In this document: in pieces, positions 53,683-63,180 of the stretch
Numbering within the stretch: position 1 is the first letter of the stretch
Layout: each line of letters opens with the position of its first letter
Assembly (NCBI GenBank): GCA_024742735.1
Contig: JANSXV010000001.1
Span: forward strand, 310,001-374,000
From: Alphaproteobacteria bacterium
GTDB taxonomy: Bacteria; Pseudomonadota; Alphaproteobacteria; Caulobacterales; Maricaulaceae
Direction of reading: 5' to 3'
Length of the DNA stretch: 64,000 nucleotides
Notes under the pieces: generated by a model
Databases searched by the model: none
Seen by the model: only the letters and a program-made list of their open reading frames with translations
Told to the model about the DNA's origin: nothing
Program-made: the position numbers and the translations under genes

Positions 53683-55923
53683 ATGGGCGAGCAGTTCACC
53701 GGCGAGGGCGGACGGATTTTCGAGGAGAGCTTCGAGGAGGCTCTGTCCTCGCGCTATCTGGCCTATGCGCTCTCCACCATCACCCAGCGGGCTCTGCCTG
53801 ACGCGCGGGATGGCCTGAAACCGGTGCACCGGCGCCTGCTCTACGCCATGCGGCTTTTGAAGCTGGACCCGGAGTCCGCCTTCAAGAAATCCGCGCGCGT
53901 GGTCGGCGACGTGATCGGCCGGTTTCACCCCCATGGCGACCAGGCGGTGTATGAGGCTCTGGTCCGTCTGGCCCAGGATTTCGCCAGCCGCTATCCGCTG
54001 GTCGAGGGCCAGGGCAATTTCGGCAATGTGGACGGCGATGGCGCGGCGGCCATGCGTTACACCGAGGCGCGCCTGACTGAAGCCGCACGTCTCGTCCTGC
54101 AGGACTATGACGCCGGGACCGTGGATTTTCGCGAGACCTATGACGGTGAGGACTCAGAGCCGATCGTCCTGCCGTCGGCCTTCCCGAACCTGCTCGCCAA
54201 CGGATCGGCCGGGATCGCGGTGGGCATGGCGACCAACATCCCGCCCCATAACGCCGCCGAGCTGTGTGACGCGGCGCGCCACCTGATCAAGACCCCGCAC
54301 GCGCGCACCGAGACGCTCCTGAATTATGTCGAGGGACCGGACTTCCCCACGGGGGGAATCTGTGTGGAGCCGAAGGAGACGATCCTGGAGGCCTACGAGA
54401 CCGGGCGAGGGGGCTTCCGCCTGCGTGCACGGTGGGAGAAAGAGGATCTGGGCCGCGGCCAGTGGCGCGTGATCGTCACCGAGATTCCGTACCTTGTTCA
54501 GAAGTCCAAGCTGATCGAGCGGATGGCTGCGCTGCTGGACCAGAAGAAGCTGCCGCTGCTCGCCGACATCATGGATGAGAGCGCGGAGGATATTCGCCTC
54601 GTGCTGGAGCCGAAGAGCCGCACGGTTGATCCCGCCCTGTTCATGGAGTCGCTCTACAAGCTGACCGATCTTGAGGTGCGCATCCCGCTGAATCTCAACA
54701 TCCTTGATCCCAAAGGCGCGCCGCGCGTGGTTGGCCTGAAGGAGGCGCTGCAGATCTGGCTCGATCACCGGCGTGTCGTGGTCACGCGCCGCGCCGAGAA
54801 GCGGCTGGAGGCGGTGGAGGACCGCCTTGAGGTGCTGGCGGGTTATCTGGTCGCCTACCTCAATCTGGACGAGGTGATCCGCATCATCCGGTTCGAGGAC
54901 GAGGTGAAGGCCAAGCTGATGTCCACCTTCGACCTGACCGAGCGTCAGGCCGAAGCCATCCTCAACATGCGTCTGCGCGCCCTGCGCAAGCTGGAGGAGA
55001 TGGAGATCAAGGGCGAGGAGGAACGCCTGCAGGGTGAGCGCGACGAGCTGAACGCCCTGATCGGGTCTGAGGAGCTGCAGTGGAAGAAGGTCGATGGCGA
55101 GATCGCCGAGGTGAAGAAGACCTTCGCCAAGGACACTGCGCTCGGCGCTCGCCGCACCACCTTCGCCGAGGCGCCGGCGGACGATCTCGCCGATGCAGTG
55201 GAAGAGGCGCTGATCGCGCGCGAACCGGTCACGGTCGTGTTGTCCAGGATGGGCTGGATCCGCGCCCTGAAAGGCCACCAGGACGATCTGTCGACCCTGA
55301 AGCACAAGGACGGTGATGAGACGGCCTTCGCGGTCAAAGCCGAGACGACGGACAAGCTCTTGATGTTCGCCAGCAATGGCCGGGTTTTCACGCTGGACAC
55401 GTCCAAGCTGCCCGGCGGGCGCGGGTTCGGCGAACCGGTCCGGCTCATGGTCGATCTCGATGAAGAGGCGCAGCCTATCGCGCTCATGAAGCACGATCCC
55501 AGGCGCAGGCTCTTGCTGGCCCAGACGTCCGGTCATGGCTTCATCGCCGAGGAAAAGGAGCTGCCGGCCTCCAAGCGCGCGGGACGTCAGGTCCTGAACG
55601 TGCAGGCGGGCGAGCGTATGACCTTCGTCATCGAAGCGGCCGGTGACAAGGTCGCGGTGCTTGGCAAGAACAAGAAGCTGCTGGTCTTCGCGCTGAACGA
55701 AATTCCGGAGATGACCCGGGGCAAGGGCGTGCGCCTGATGGGCGGTAAAGGCGGAGCCGTCGCCGATATCGCGATCTTCGACGGCGCCGAGGGCCTCGTT
55801 CGCATCGACCCGGCCGGCCGCCGCCACGAGGTGGAGACCTGGAGACTCTATGAAGCCAAGCGCGCCCAGGCCGGCCGCATGGCGCCGAAAGGGTTTTCAA
55901 ACCTCAAGTTCGACGCGCGCTAG
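53683..55923 (+). CDS. parC: DNA topoisomerase IV subunit A
   Basis: 746 residues from the ATG at 53683; an earlier start is possible but adds nothing familiar. The catalytic tyrosine is Y126 ([11 protein letters not shown]). The quinolone-determining segment reads [13 protein letters not shown], with Gln87 at the position of E. coli Ser80 and Glu91 at Glu84. The [34 protein letters not shown] stretch and a C-terminal beta-pinwheel (about 500-740) follow. ParC decatenates daughter chromosomes with ParE, which is not in this window. Confidence 0.94.
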   Translation: MGEQFTGEGGRIFEESFEEALSSRYLAYALSTITQRALPDARDGLKPVHRRLLYAMRLLKLDPESAFKKSARVVGDVIGRFHPHGDQAVYEALVRLAQDFASRYPLVEGQGNFGNVDGDGAAAMRYTEARLTEAARLVLQDYDAGTVDFRETYDGEDSEPIVLPSAFPNLLANGSAGIAVGMATNIPPHNAAELCDAARHLIKTPHARTETLLNYVEGPDFPTGGICVEPKETILEAYETGRGGFRLRARWEKEDLGRGQWRVIVTEIPYLVQKSKLIERMAALLDQKKLPLLADIMDESAEDIRLVLEPKSRTVDPALFMESLYKLTDLEVRIPLNLNILDPKGAPRVVGLKEALQIWLDHRRVVVTRRAEKRLEAVEDRLEVLAGYLVAYLNLDEVIRIIRFEDEVKAKLMSTFDLTERQAEAILNMRLRALRKLEEMEIKGEEERLQGERDELNALIGSEELQWKKVDGEIAEVKKTFAKDTALGARRTTFAEAPADDLADAVEEALIAREPVTVVLSRMGWIRALKGHQDDLSTLKHKDGDETAFAVKAETTDKLLMFASNGRVFTLDTSKLPGGRGFGEPVRLMVDLDEEAQPIALMKHDPRRRLLLAQTSGHGFIAEEKELPASKRAGRQVLNVQAGERMTFVIEAAGDKVAVLGKNKKLLVFALNEIPEMTRGKGVRLMGGKGGAVADIAIFDGAEGLVRIDPAGRRHEVETWRLYEAKRAQAGRMAPKGFSNLKFDAR

Positions 55924-55998
55924 CCGTTGCCGACGAGGCGATGTAGCCTCATGAAGTCTTATCGGGCGCATCGTGCCCCAGCTGGAGTCTAGCCCATC

Positions 55999-56547
55999 AT
56001 GGAACTGATCATCCTCGGCCTCATCGTCGTTGTCGGCCTGGTCGTCATCCTGATCTACAACCGCCTCGTGGCGCTGCGTCAGACGACCAAGCAGGCCTGG
56101 GGCGATATCGATGTCCAGCTCAAACAGCGCCACGATCTGGTCCCGAATCTGGTCGAGACCGTGAAGGGCTATGCGTCCCACGAGAAAGAGACGCTGGAGA
56201 ACGTCATCAAGGCGCGGCAAACGGCCATTGATGTCTCCGGGTCTACAAAAGAACTGGCCCAGGCCGAGAACATGCTGTCCGGCGCGCTACGCCAGCTCTT
56301 CGCGCTTGCCGAGAGCTATCCCGACCTGAAGGCGAACACGAACTTCCTGGAGCTCCAGACCGAGCTGGCCGATCTTGAAAACAAGATCGCCGCAGCCCGG
56401 CGCTTCTTCAACAACGCGGTGGCGGAATACAACACGGCGATCGAGCAGTTTCCGGCGGTCGTGCTGGCCAACTCCTTCGGCTTCAAGGCGGAAGAGTTCT
56501 TCGAAGTGGCCGCGACCGAGCGCGCTGCTCCGAGCGTGAAGTTCTAG
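55999..56547 (+). CDS. LemA family protein
   Basis: 182 residues. One N-terminal transmembrane helix (about 2-20, ELIILGLIVVVGLVVILIY) followed by an alpha-helical periplasm-facing domain with RLVALRQTTKQAWGDIDVQLKQRHDLVPNLVETVKGYASHE and FLELQTELADLENKIAAARRFFNNAVAEYNTAIEQFPAVVLANSFGFKAEEFF, the LemA hallmarks. LemA proteins often sit beside M48 proteases, as here (next gene but one repeat away). Their function is not settled. Confidence 0.92.
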   Translation: MELIILGLIVVVGLVVILIYNRLVALRQTTKQAWGDIDVQLKQRHDLVPNLVETVKGYASHEKETLENVIKARQTAIDVSGSTKELAQAENMLSGALRQLFALAESYPDLKANTNFLELQTELADLENKIAAARRFFNNAVAEYNTAIEQFPAVVLANSFGFKAEEFFEVAATERAAPSVKF

Positions 56548-56589
56548 GTTTCGCCGGCAAATTTGGAGCCCGCCCCATGATGAGCCCTC

Positions 56590-56700
56590 GTCCCTTTTCC
56601 CTCCCCTTGAGGGGAGGGCAAGGGTGGGGTGAAGGCGCCAGCCTATTGCTCAGGCTCGCCAACCCGGCCCCGACCCTCCCCCAAGGGGGAGGGAGGACAG
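56590..56700. repeat. GC-rich inverted-repeat element between lemA and the M48 gene
   Basis: Two hairpins, CCCTCCCC-TTGA-GGGGAGGG (56599-56618) and CCCTCCCCC-AA-GGGGGAGGG (56674-56693), flank a core of about 55 bases. Their inner flanks (AGGGTGGGG at 56621-56629 and CCCCGACCCT at 56669-56678) also pair with one bulge. This looks like a scattered intergenic repeat of the kind common in alphaproteobacteria. No other copy is visible in this window. Confidence 0.6.
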
Positions 56701-56740
56701 CCAGTCGGCGTCATGAGGGTGCACCGCGAAGGCCAATGGA

Positions 56741-57745
56741 ATGACCGCAATCGGCCTGCGCACCCATATCTGGAACAATAATCTGAAATCGCTGGCCTTG
56801 CTGGCGGGGTTTCCGGTGCTTGTCTTCGCGCTGTGGTATGCGGGCGAGCTGTTGGCCGTCAGCTATTTCGCCGTGGACGGCGGAGCGGGCCTGTCGCTCG
56901 CCGGTATCCACCGGCGCGCACTCCACAACGCGATCGCGGCCATTCCCTACCTGGTGATCGCCGTTGCGATCTGGTTCGCCATCGCCTGGGTGTTTCACCA
57001 GCGCATCATTGACGCCTCCATGAACGCGCGGTCCGTGACCCGGGAGGAGGAGCCGCGTCTCTGGAATCTGTTGGAAAACCTGTGCATCTCGCGCGGGCTC
57101 ACCATGCCGTCGCTGCGGATTATCGAGACCTCGGCCATGAACGCCTATGCATCGGGCCTCAGTGAGAAGCGCGCCGCCGTGACAGTAACGCGGGGTCTGA
57201 TGGACGGGCTGGATGATGACGAGCTTGAGGCTGTGCTCGCCCATGAGCTGAGCCATATCCGCAACCATGATGTGCGCCTGCTCGTGATCGCGGTGATTTT
57301 CGCCGGGATTATCTCCTTCGTCGGAGAGGTCATGACCCGGGGCATGTTCCGCGGCTCGCTGGCCCGGGCAGGCGGGTCAAGACGCGGCAAGTCCGGCAAT
57401 GCAGGCGTGATCCTGCTCATCGCGCTCGCCATCGTGGCGCTGAGCTGGGTGCTCGCCATCGCGATCCGGTTCGCCATGTCGAGGCGGCGCGAATTCATGG
57501 CCGACGCCGGGGCGGTTGAGCTGACGCGAAATCCGGACGCCATGATCGGCGCGCTGGAGAAGATCACCGGCCGGTCGAAGGTCGACAACGCGCCGCGCGA
57601 AGTGCGCCAGATGTTCCTGGACGATCAGTCCACGAGCTTTTTCGGGGCGTTTGCGACCCATCCCCCGATCGAAAAGCGGATCGAGGCGCTGGTGCGCTAT
57701 GCCGGTGGAACCGACGTGCCGCCGCCGGCAGGGCTGGCCGCCTAG
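56741..57745 (+). CDS. M48-family membrane metalloprotease
   Basis: 334 residues. The zinc motif HELSH (LAHELSHIRNHD) is near residue 168, with the third ligand probably in REFMADAGAVELT. Four transmembrane segments are placed around it (about 15-38, 60-90, 182-205 and 220-245). HtpX-type proteases degrade damaged inner-membrane proteins; this one follows lemA, a frequent pairing. Its stop shares CTAG with the stop of the oppositely oriented AI-2E gene. Confidence 0.9.
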   Translation: MTAIGLRTHIWNNNLKSLALLAGFPVLVFALWYAGELLAVSYFAVDGGAGLSLAGIHRRALHNAIAAIPYLVIAVAIWFAIAWVFHQRIIDASMNARSVTREEEPRLWNLLENLCISRGLTMPSLRIIETSAMNAYASGLSEKRAAVTVTRGLMDGLDDDELEAVLAHELSHIRNHDVRLLVIAVIFAGIISFVGEVMTRGMFRGSLARAGGSRRGKSGNAGVILLIALAIVALSWVLAIAIRFAMSRRREFMADAGAVELTRNPDAMIGALEKITGRSKVDNAPREVRQMFLDDQSTSFFGAFATHPPIEKRIEALVRYAGGTDVPPPAGLAA

Positions 57746-58833
57746 CCGCTCTCTGACTTGTCCTGGGCTGCAAGCAGGTCCTTGTAGCTCTCGGCGTAGA
57801 TATACCACGCCGAGGTGAACAGGGCGGCGATCAGCGGGCCGACGATGATTCCGACAGCTCCGAACAGGGTGAGGCCGCCCAGCGTGGACAGAAGCACCAG
57901 CACGTCGCTCATCTTGGCGTCCTGACCGACCAGAATTGGGCGCAGCAGATTGTCGATGACCCCGACCACCAGCGCGCCCCAGGCCGCGAGCGCCACGGCG
58001 GGAACGGGCGAGCCCGTCACCCAGAGCCAGATGGCTGCGGGCAACCAGACCAGGGGAGGACCGATCCCGGGGATGATGGAGAGGATGCCCGCGACAGCGC
58101 CCCAGAACGCGGAGCCGGGAACGCCGGCGACGGCAAGGCCGATACCGGTGAGCACGCCCTGGATCACGGCGATGACGAAGGTGCCCTTCACGGTGGCGCG
58201 GATGGTCGACAGGGTCCGCTCGGCCAGCAACTCGCGGTCATGCGGGCGCATGGGCAGAAGGTCCATTCCGGACTTCATGGCGCCGGGCCCCGACGTCAGG
58301 AGGTAGTAGAGGGCGAAGAGCAGGATCGCTGTGTTCAGAACGAAGGACAGCGCCCCGCCGCCAGCCCGCCGGACTCCGTCGATGACGACACCGCCGAGCC
58401 CGGCGACCGTCTCGGTCAGGCGCTGGGCGATCTCGGCCTGATAGGGTGCGAGCGCATCCTTGAACGGCAACCAGTCGGGCAGGCCTGCCAGCCCTTCGGC
58501 GCGGAAGTTCCGGATCTGCTCCTGCAGCCAGGGAATGAAGGTCTGGCCGACCTCCACCGCCTGCTGGGCGACCAGGGTCAGCAGCGCCAGGAGGGGGATC
58601 AGCACGGCGAAGACCGCGATGATCAGGACCAGGCTGGCGGCGGGCGCCTTGCGGCCCTTGAACAGCCTGGTCAGCCGGCGCTGGAGCGGAAACAGGAAGA
58701 TCGCAAGAACGGCGGCCAGAAACAGGGCGCTCAGGAAGTCCTTGATCATCCAGAGAAAGATGACCGTGAGGGTCAGCGCAAGCGCGGCTATGAAGCCGCG
58801 CTGGAGGGCGAGGCGGGGATCGTCTCCGGTCAT
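57742..58833 (-). CDS. AI-2E family transporter-like membrane protein
   Basis: 363 residues, seven or eight transmembrane segments. Family marks are the opening ALTLTVIFLWMIKDFLSALFLAAVLAIFLFPLQRRL and the later PGIGPPLVWLPAAIWLWVTG, GVIDNLLRPILVG and LVLLSTLGGLTLFGAVGIIVGPLIAALF. The name comes from E. coli TqsA, but most members have other or unknown roles, such as cation/proton exchange. It starts 3 bases after dctM and may be the last gene of the TRAP unit. Confidence 0.88.
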   Translation of the reverse strand: MTGDDPRLALQRGFIAALALTLTVIFLWMIKDFLSALFLAAVLAIFLFPLQRRLTRLFKGRKAPAASLVLIIAVFAVLIPLLALLTLVAQQAVEVGQTFIPWLQEQIRNFRAEGLAGLPDWLPFKDALAPYQAEIAQRLTETVAGLGGVVIDGVRRAGGGALSFVLNTAILLFALYYLLTSGPGAMKSGMDLLPMRPHDRELLAERTLSTIRATVKGTFVIAVIQGVLTGIGLAVAGVPGSAFWGAVAGILSIIPGIGPPLVWLPAAIWLWVTGSPVPAVALAAWGALVVGVIDNLLRPILVGQDAKMSDVLVLLSTLGGLTLFGAVGIIVGPLIAALFTSAWYIYAESYKDLLAAQDKSESG

Positions 58834-58836
58834 GGT

Positions 58837-60411
58837 CTAATCATAGAGCACGCCGGGCAGCCATGTGGCCAGCCAGGGCAGGGTCGCCACCGCCAGGATC
58901 GCGAGGAGCTGAATCACCACGAACGGCGCCGCTCCGCGATAGATCGCGCCTGTGGTCAGCTCCGGCGGGGCCACGCCGCGCAGGTAGAACAGCGCGAAGC
59001 CGAAGGGCGGGGTCAGGAAGCTGGTTTGCAGGTTCAGCGCCATGAGCACGCCCAGCCAGACCGGGTCGACCCCCATCATCAACAGGATCGGCGCCACGAT
59101 CGGAACGACCACGAAGGTGATCTCGATGAAGTCGAGGAAAAAACCGAGCACGAACATCACCAGCATGACTACGGCGAGCGCTCCGAATACCCCGCCGGGA
59201 ACCGCCTCCAGGGCGTGGCGCACGCTTTCGTCGCCGCCAAGCTCTCGGAAGACCAGGGCGAAGAGGCTGGCGCCGATCAGGATCACGAACACCATGGCGC
59301 TGATCTGGGCGGTGGCTTTCATGACCGCATCGAGCACGCCGGTTCGGAACAGGCGGACCAGGGCGAACAGGCCGCCCGCCGCAGCGACCGCAGACAGGGC
59401 ATAGGCGACTGTGAGCCCAGCGGAGGCCTCGCCGGCGCGCAGGTCGACGAAGAAGACCGAGGCGATCAAGGCGAGCAGGGCGACTGCGCTGGCGAATACG
59501 ATCCAGCGGCCAAGCGCGGGATTGCTCTCAGCGCCGGCGTTGCGGAACCCGGCGAGCAAGGTCGCGCCGACCGCGCCCACGCCAGCCGCCTCGGTCGGCG
59601 TCGCCAGACCGCCCAGGATCGAGCCGAGTACAGCGATGATCAGGATCAGCGGCGGAATAAGGGCGGAGAGGATCTTGCCCCAGTCGGCCTGCAGCTCGTC
59701 CCTGGGGATGGCCGGCGATCCTGAGGGACGCAGGACCGCCGAGCCGACCTGATAGAGCACGTACACCCCCACGAGCAGAAGCCCGGGGATGAGCGCGCCC
59801 GCGAACAGGTCGCCCACCGAAACGATGTCGGGTGAGAAGATGCCCTGGGCCCGCTGGGCTTCGGCGTAAGCGGAGCTGAGCTGGTCGCCGAGCAGTACGA
59901 GCACGATGGACGGCGGGATGATCTGGCCGAGCGTTCCGGCGGCGGCGATGGATCCGGAGGCGAGCGCCGGATCATAGCCGCGCTTGAGCATGGTCGGCAG
60001 GGACAGAAGCCCCATTGTGACGACCGTCGCCCCGACAATCCCGGTCGAGGCCGCCAGAAGGGCGCCGACAAGCACGACGGAGATGCCAAGACCGCCCCTC
60101 AGAGTGCCGAACAGCGCGCCCATGGCTTCAAGAAGCTCTTCGGCGACACGGGATTTCTCCAGCATCACGCCCATGAAGACGAAGAGCGGGACCGCCACGA
60201 GAATGGACTTATCCATCTCCATGATGTTGCCGTAGATGCGCTGGGGGAAGGCGCGCAGATGCAGCGGGTCGAACACGTCAAGCGCCAGACCGATCAGCGC
60301 GAACGCCAGGCCGACGCCTGCGAGGGTGAACGCCACAGGGTAGCCGCGCAGGAGCGCCGCAAATGCGGCCACGAACATCAGAAAGGGCAGGATTTCCAGC
60401 AATAGCGCCAT
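58837..60411 (-). CDS. dctM: TRAP transporter large permease
   Basis: 524 residues with about 13 helices. DctM marks are LVAVPLFVFMGVMLEKSRVAEELLEAMGALFG, GATVVTMGLLSLPTMLKRGYDPALASGSIAAAGTLGQIIPPSIVLVLLGD and GGLATPTEAAGVGAVGATLLAG. Most DctM proteins are about 425 residues; the extra length is a two-helix insertion around residues 310-365. It forms the Na-driven channel with the small permease, fed by the binding protein encoded upstream. Same strand and close spacing with dctQ and dctP. Confidence 0.92.
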   Translation of the reverse strand: MALLLEILPFLMFVAAFAALLRGYPVAFTLAGVGLAFALIGLALDVFDPLHLRAFPQRIYGNIMEMDKSILVAVPLFVFMGVMLEKSRVAEELLEAMGALFGTLRGGLGISVVLVGALLAASTGIVGATVVTMGLLSLPTMLKRGYDPALASGSIAAAGTLGQIIPPSIVLVLLGDQLSSAYAEAQRAQGIFSPDIVSVGDLFAGALIPGLLLVGVYVLYQVGSAVLRPSGSPAIPRDELQADWGKILSALIPPLILIIAVLGSILGGLATPTEAAGVGAVGATLLAGFRNAGAESNPALGRWIVFASAVALLALIASVFFVDLRAGEASAGLTVAYALSAVAAAGGLFALVRLFRTGVLDAVMKATAQISAMVFVILIGASLFALVFRELGGDESVRHALEAVPGGVFGALAVVMLVMFVLGFFLDFIEITFVVVPIVAPILLMMGVDPVWLGVLMALNLQTSFLTPPFGFALFYLRGVAPPELTTGAIYRGAAPFVVIQLLAILAVATLPWLATWLPGVLYD

Positions 60412-60420
60412 GGCCCGCCC

Positions 60421-61203
60421 CTAAAGCTCGTGATCGCCGGCGTTTTCGCCGACCGGTGGAGCCTCGCGGCCCGAAAGTGTCAGGGCGGCGCGCGCCGCCA
60501 TGGACAGGCCCTGCAGGATCATCAGAACGGCGAAAACAGGGATGGCGGTCTTCAGAAGGAAGACCAGCGGCAGGCCGTCGGACTCTCGTGAGCGCTCCAG
60601 GATCCGCCAGGCGCCGCCCACATAGGAGCGCGAGGTCTCAAGGATCAGCCAGCTCATGGGGATCAGCGCGAAATAGACGCCCGCCATATCCGTCCAGGCC
60701 CGGCCGCGATCGGTGAGCTTGGAATAGAGGATGTCCACCCGCACATGCCCGCCGGTCAGCAGCGCGCTCGCGCTCGACAGCAGGAACAGGATGGAGTGCA
60801 GGTAGATCACGCTTTCTTGCAGCTTTGTGATGGAAACTCCGAAGACATAACGCTGAATCACGATCACGGCGGTGATCACCACAAGCGCAAGCGCCGACCA
60901 GCGCACAGCGTCGGCGACAGTGATGGAGATGGCGTCGATGGCCAGCGCGCCCCGGCGCAGGAGATCCTCAAGCAATGCAGGCAGGCGCGCGAACCGTCCC
61001 CAGAGCCCGGCGATCAGGGGGAGCAGGATCAGCGGGCTGAGGCCCAGCCCGATCCAGCCGATGATCTGCCCCGCCGTCAGTCCCATCGCCGACAGATTGG
61101 CGCTGAGCCACCCGCCGAGCGCGCCGCCGGTCGCACCGTCGATCGCGAGCCCGGCGAGCGTCGCAGCGATCAGGACCAGGAGGAGGACGTCGCCCGCGCG
61201 CAT
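60421..61203 (-). CDS. dctQ: TRAP transporter small permease
   Basis: 260 residues, longer than the usual 160-180. An N-terminal region with two additional helices (about 5-25 and 45-65) precedes the four-helix DctQ domain (about 95-240; RYVFGVSITKLQESVIYLHSILFLLSSASALLTGGHVRVDILYSKLTDRGRAW). The extra helices suggest a subfamily of its own with the enlarged large permease. Nine bases separate it from dctP and dctM on each side. Confidence 0.9.
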   Translation of the reverse strand: MRAGDVLLLVLIAATLAGLAIDGATGGALGGWLSANLSAMGLTAGQIIGWIGLGLSPLILLPLIAGLWGRFARLPALLEDLLRRGALAIDAISITVADAVRWSALALVVITAVIVIQRYVFGVSITKLQESVIYLHSILFLLSSASALLTGGHVRVDILYSKLTDRGRAWTDMAGVYFALIPMSWLILETSRSYVGGAWRILERSRESDGLPLVFLLKTAIPVFAVLMILQGLSMAARAALTLSGREAPPVGENAGDHEL

Positions 61204-61212
61204 GGACCAGCT

Positions 61213-62334
61213 CTAACGCCCAAGAACGCGTTCGCGCTGGCGGTAATAGGGCGCTTCGGAAATGCTCGCCCAGTCCCGGCCCAGGCGGCGGGTCTCCAGA
61301 TAGCTTTCATAAACCCGGCGGGAGAGCGGATCGGCGTTGGCCGTGTCAGCCACGACCTGCTCGGAAATCCGCGCCACCTCGGTCCAGATCTCATCGGAGA
61401 AGGTGCGCAGCTGCACCCCGTGCTCCTGGGTGAGGGTGCGCAGGGCGAGGCCGTTCTGATAGGTGAACTCGGCCAACGACTGGTTGTTCGCCGCGCGGCA
61501 GGCCGCCTTGATGATCGCCTGCTGATCGGCGGGAAGGGAGTCCCAGACGCCGCGGTTGAGGCCGACGGCAAGCGCGGAGCCGGGCTCATGGAAGCCGGGG
61601 CCGTAATAGAATGGCGCTTCGCGATAGAACCCGAAAGCCAGGTCATTCCAGGGCCCGACCCATTCGGTCGCGTCAATGGCGCCGGACTGGAGCGACTGGT
61701 AGATTTCGCCGCCTGACAGGGCGACGGCCGCGCCGCCCAGCTCCCGGATCACCGATCCGCCAAGGCCGGGAATGCGCATGCGCAGGCCGCGGAAGTCCTC
61801 CAGCGCATTGACCTCCTGCTTGAACCAGCCGCCCATCTGGTGGCCGGTGTTGCCGGCCTGGAAGGCGATGAGATTGAACTGTCCCGCCAGCTCGTCCCAC
61901 AGCGCCTGACCGCCGCCATACTCGACCCAGGCCATGATTTCGTGGGCGGTCATGCCCATGGGAACGGCGCAGAAGAAATTGTAGGCCGGTGAACGGCCCT
62001 GCCAGTAATACTCGGCGGCGTGGTACATGTCCGCGACGCCGTTGGAGACCGCGTCAAACACCTCGAACGCGCCGACGATCTCGCCCGCGCCATAGACCTG
62101 CACTTCAAGGGCGCCGCCGGACATTTCCTGGATGAACTGCGCGGTCCGCTCTGCGGCCGTTCCAAGGCCAGGGAAGCCGGCCGGCCAGGTGGTCACCATG
62201 CGCAGGCGGCGCGTGCGGCCGCGATTCACCGCCGGGGCGGCCGGGGCGGTGTCCTCGCCGGATTGCTGGGAACAGGCTGACGCCGCGCCGGCGGCGGCGA
62301 CGGCGGCGCCGGAAAGGAATGTGCGGCGATCCAT
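61213..62334 (-). CDS. dctP: TRAP transporter substrate-binding protein, TakP-like
   Basis: 373 residues from the ATG at 62334. The N-terminus combines a twin-arginine type (MDRRTFLSG) and a lipobox (AASAC, Cys21). The mature protein resembles the 2-oxo-acid-binding TakP of Rhodobacter: VTTWPAGFPGLGTAAERTAQFI, GEIVGAFEVFDAVSNGVADMYHAAEYYWQGR, MRIPGLGGSVIRELGG, GGEIYQSLQSGAIDATEWVGPWNDLAFGFY and YYGPGFHEPGSALAVGLN. The arginine in RMRIPGLGG and the glutamate in EWVGP should contact substrate and sodium. Ligand is inferred to be a 2-oxo acid or related acid. Confidence 0.85.
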   Translation of the reverse strand: MDRRTFLSGAAVAAAGAASACSQQSGEDTAPAAPAVNRGRTRRLRMVTTWPAGFPGLGTAAERTAQFIQEMSGGALEVQVYGAGEIVGAFEVFDAVSNGVADMYHAAEYYWQGRSPAYNFFCAVPMGMTAHEIMAWVEYGGGQALWDELAGQFNLIAFQAGNTGHQMGGWFKQEVNALEDFRGLRMRIPGLGGSVIRELGGAAVALSGGEIYQSLQSGAIDATEWVGPWNDLAFGFYREAPFYYGPGFHEPGSALAVGLNRGVWDSLPADQQAIIKAACRAANNQSLAEFTYQNGLALRTLTQEHGVQLRTFSDEIWTEVARISEQVVADTANADPLSRRVYESYLETRRLGRDWASISEAPYYRQRERVLGR

Positions 62335-62384
62335 GGCGTTTCTCCCCCTTGCGCACGCCTGCTCAGCGGCGCGCTTTTTGTTGT

Positions 62385-63149
62385 TCACTCGCTCGGTTCG
62401 GCCCGGGCTTGCGCTTGGGCGCCTTCGTCTTCGGTCAACAGCCGCCAGCCCGTCGGGTCCAGAATCTCGAGCGGTCGATAGCGCGCCTTGTAGTCCATCT
62501 TGTCGCTGCCGTGCACCCAGTATCCAAGATACACGTAAGGCAGGTCGTCCTGTTGGGCCCTGTCGATATGATCGAGGATCATGAAGGCGCCGAGGCTGCG
62601 ACGGTCAAGCTCGGGATCAAAGAAGCTGTAGACCAGCGAAAACCCGTCCTGCAGCCGGTCGATGAGCACTGCGGCGACCAGCGCACTGCTTTCGTCGCGA
62701 TACTCCACGATTTCGGTGCGCTGCGCGCCATCTTCGACCATGCCTGCGAAGTCGAAGAAGTCCATGCCGGCCATGTCGCCGTCGCCGTGGCGCGCGTCGA
62801 GATAGCGCGACAAGAGCGCGAACTGTTCAGGCGTGGCGTCGGCGGGTTTGGTGATGCGCAACAGATCAGCGTTGCGATTGCGGATCCGGCGCTGGGTGCG
62901 CGAGGGGACGAATTCGGAAGCGATGATGCGCGCAGACTTGCAGGCCGAGCATCGCTCGCAGGCCGGCCGGTAGAGTATGGACTGGGACCGCCTGAAGCCG
63001 GCATGGGTCAGCGTGTCGTTCAGGCCCGGCCCGTCCACCAGGTCGAGCTTGGTGAACACCTTGCGCTCCATCCGGCCGGGCAGATAGGGGCAGGGCGACG
63101 GCGCGGTCAGGAAGAACGGCAGCTGTTTTGCGGAGAACGGGCGGGTCAA
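62385..63149 (-). CDS. bpt: Aspartate/glutamate leucyltransferase (Bpt)
   Basis: 254 residues. Bpt adds leucine to proteins with N-terminal Asp or Glu, marking them for ClpAP via the N-end rule. The family features are the N-terminal CPYLPGRMERKVFT, RRSQSILYRPACERCSACKSARI with its cysteines, and DLPYVYLGYWVHGSDKMDYKARYRPLEIL. It belongs to the arginyl/leucyl transferase group, with the bacterial Bpt form being most likely. It lies 50 bases upstream of dctP's start on the same strand. Confidence 0.92.
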   Translation of the reverse strand: MTRPFSAKQLPFFLTAPSPCPYLPGRMERKVFTKLDLVDGPGLNDTLTHAGFRRSQSILYRPACERCSACKSARIIASEFVPSRTQRRIRNRNADLLRITKPADATPEQFALLSRYLDARHGDGDMAGMDFFDFAGMVEDGAQRTEIVEYRDESSALVAAVLIDRLQDGFSLVYSFFDPELDRRSLGAFMILDHIDRAQQDDLPYVYLGYWVHGSDKMDYKARYRPLEILDPTGWRLLTEDEGAQAQARAEPSE

Positions 63150-63180
63150 GCCAATCGGTCCCTTGGTGGCGGATTCGAAT

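Noticed and set aside
54154-55827. 557-codon minus-strand frame over parC
   Set aside because: Antisense shadow of parC, with repetitive Leu/Gln/Gly content and no ribosome site or family motif.
56590-56700. Possible CRISPR or phage attachment site
   Set aside because: Only two hairpins with no regular spacers, no Cas genes, no integrase and no duplicated tRNA end nearby.
58240-59724. 494-codon plus-strand frame over the AI-2E and dctM genes
   Set aside because: Shadow; extremely Gln/Glu/Arg-rich and without any domain.
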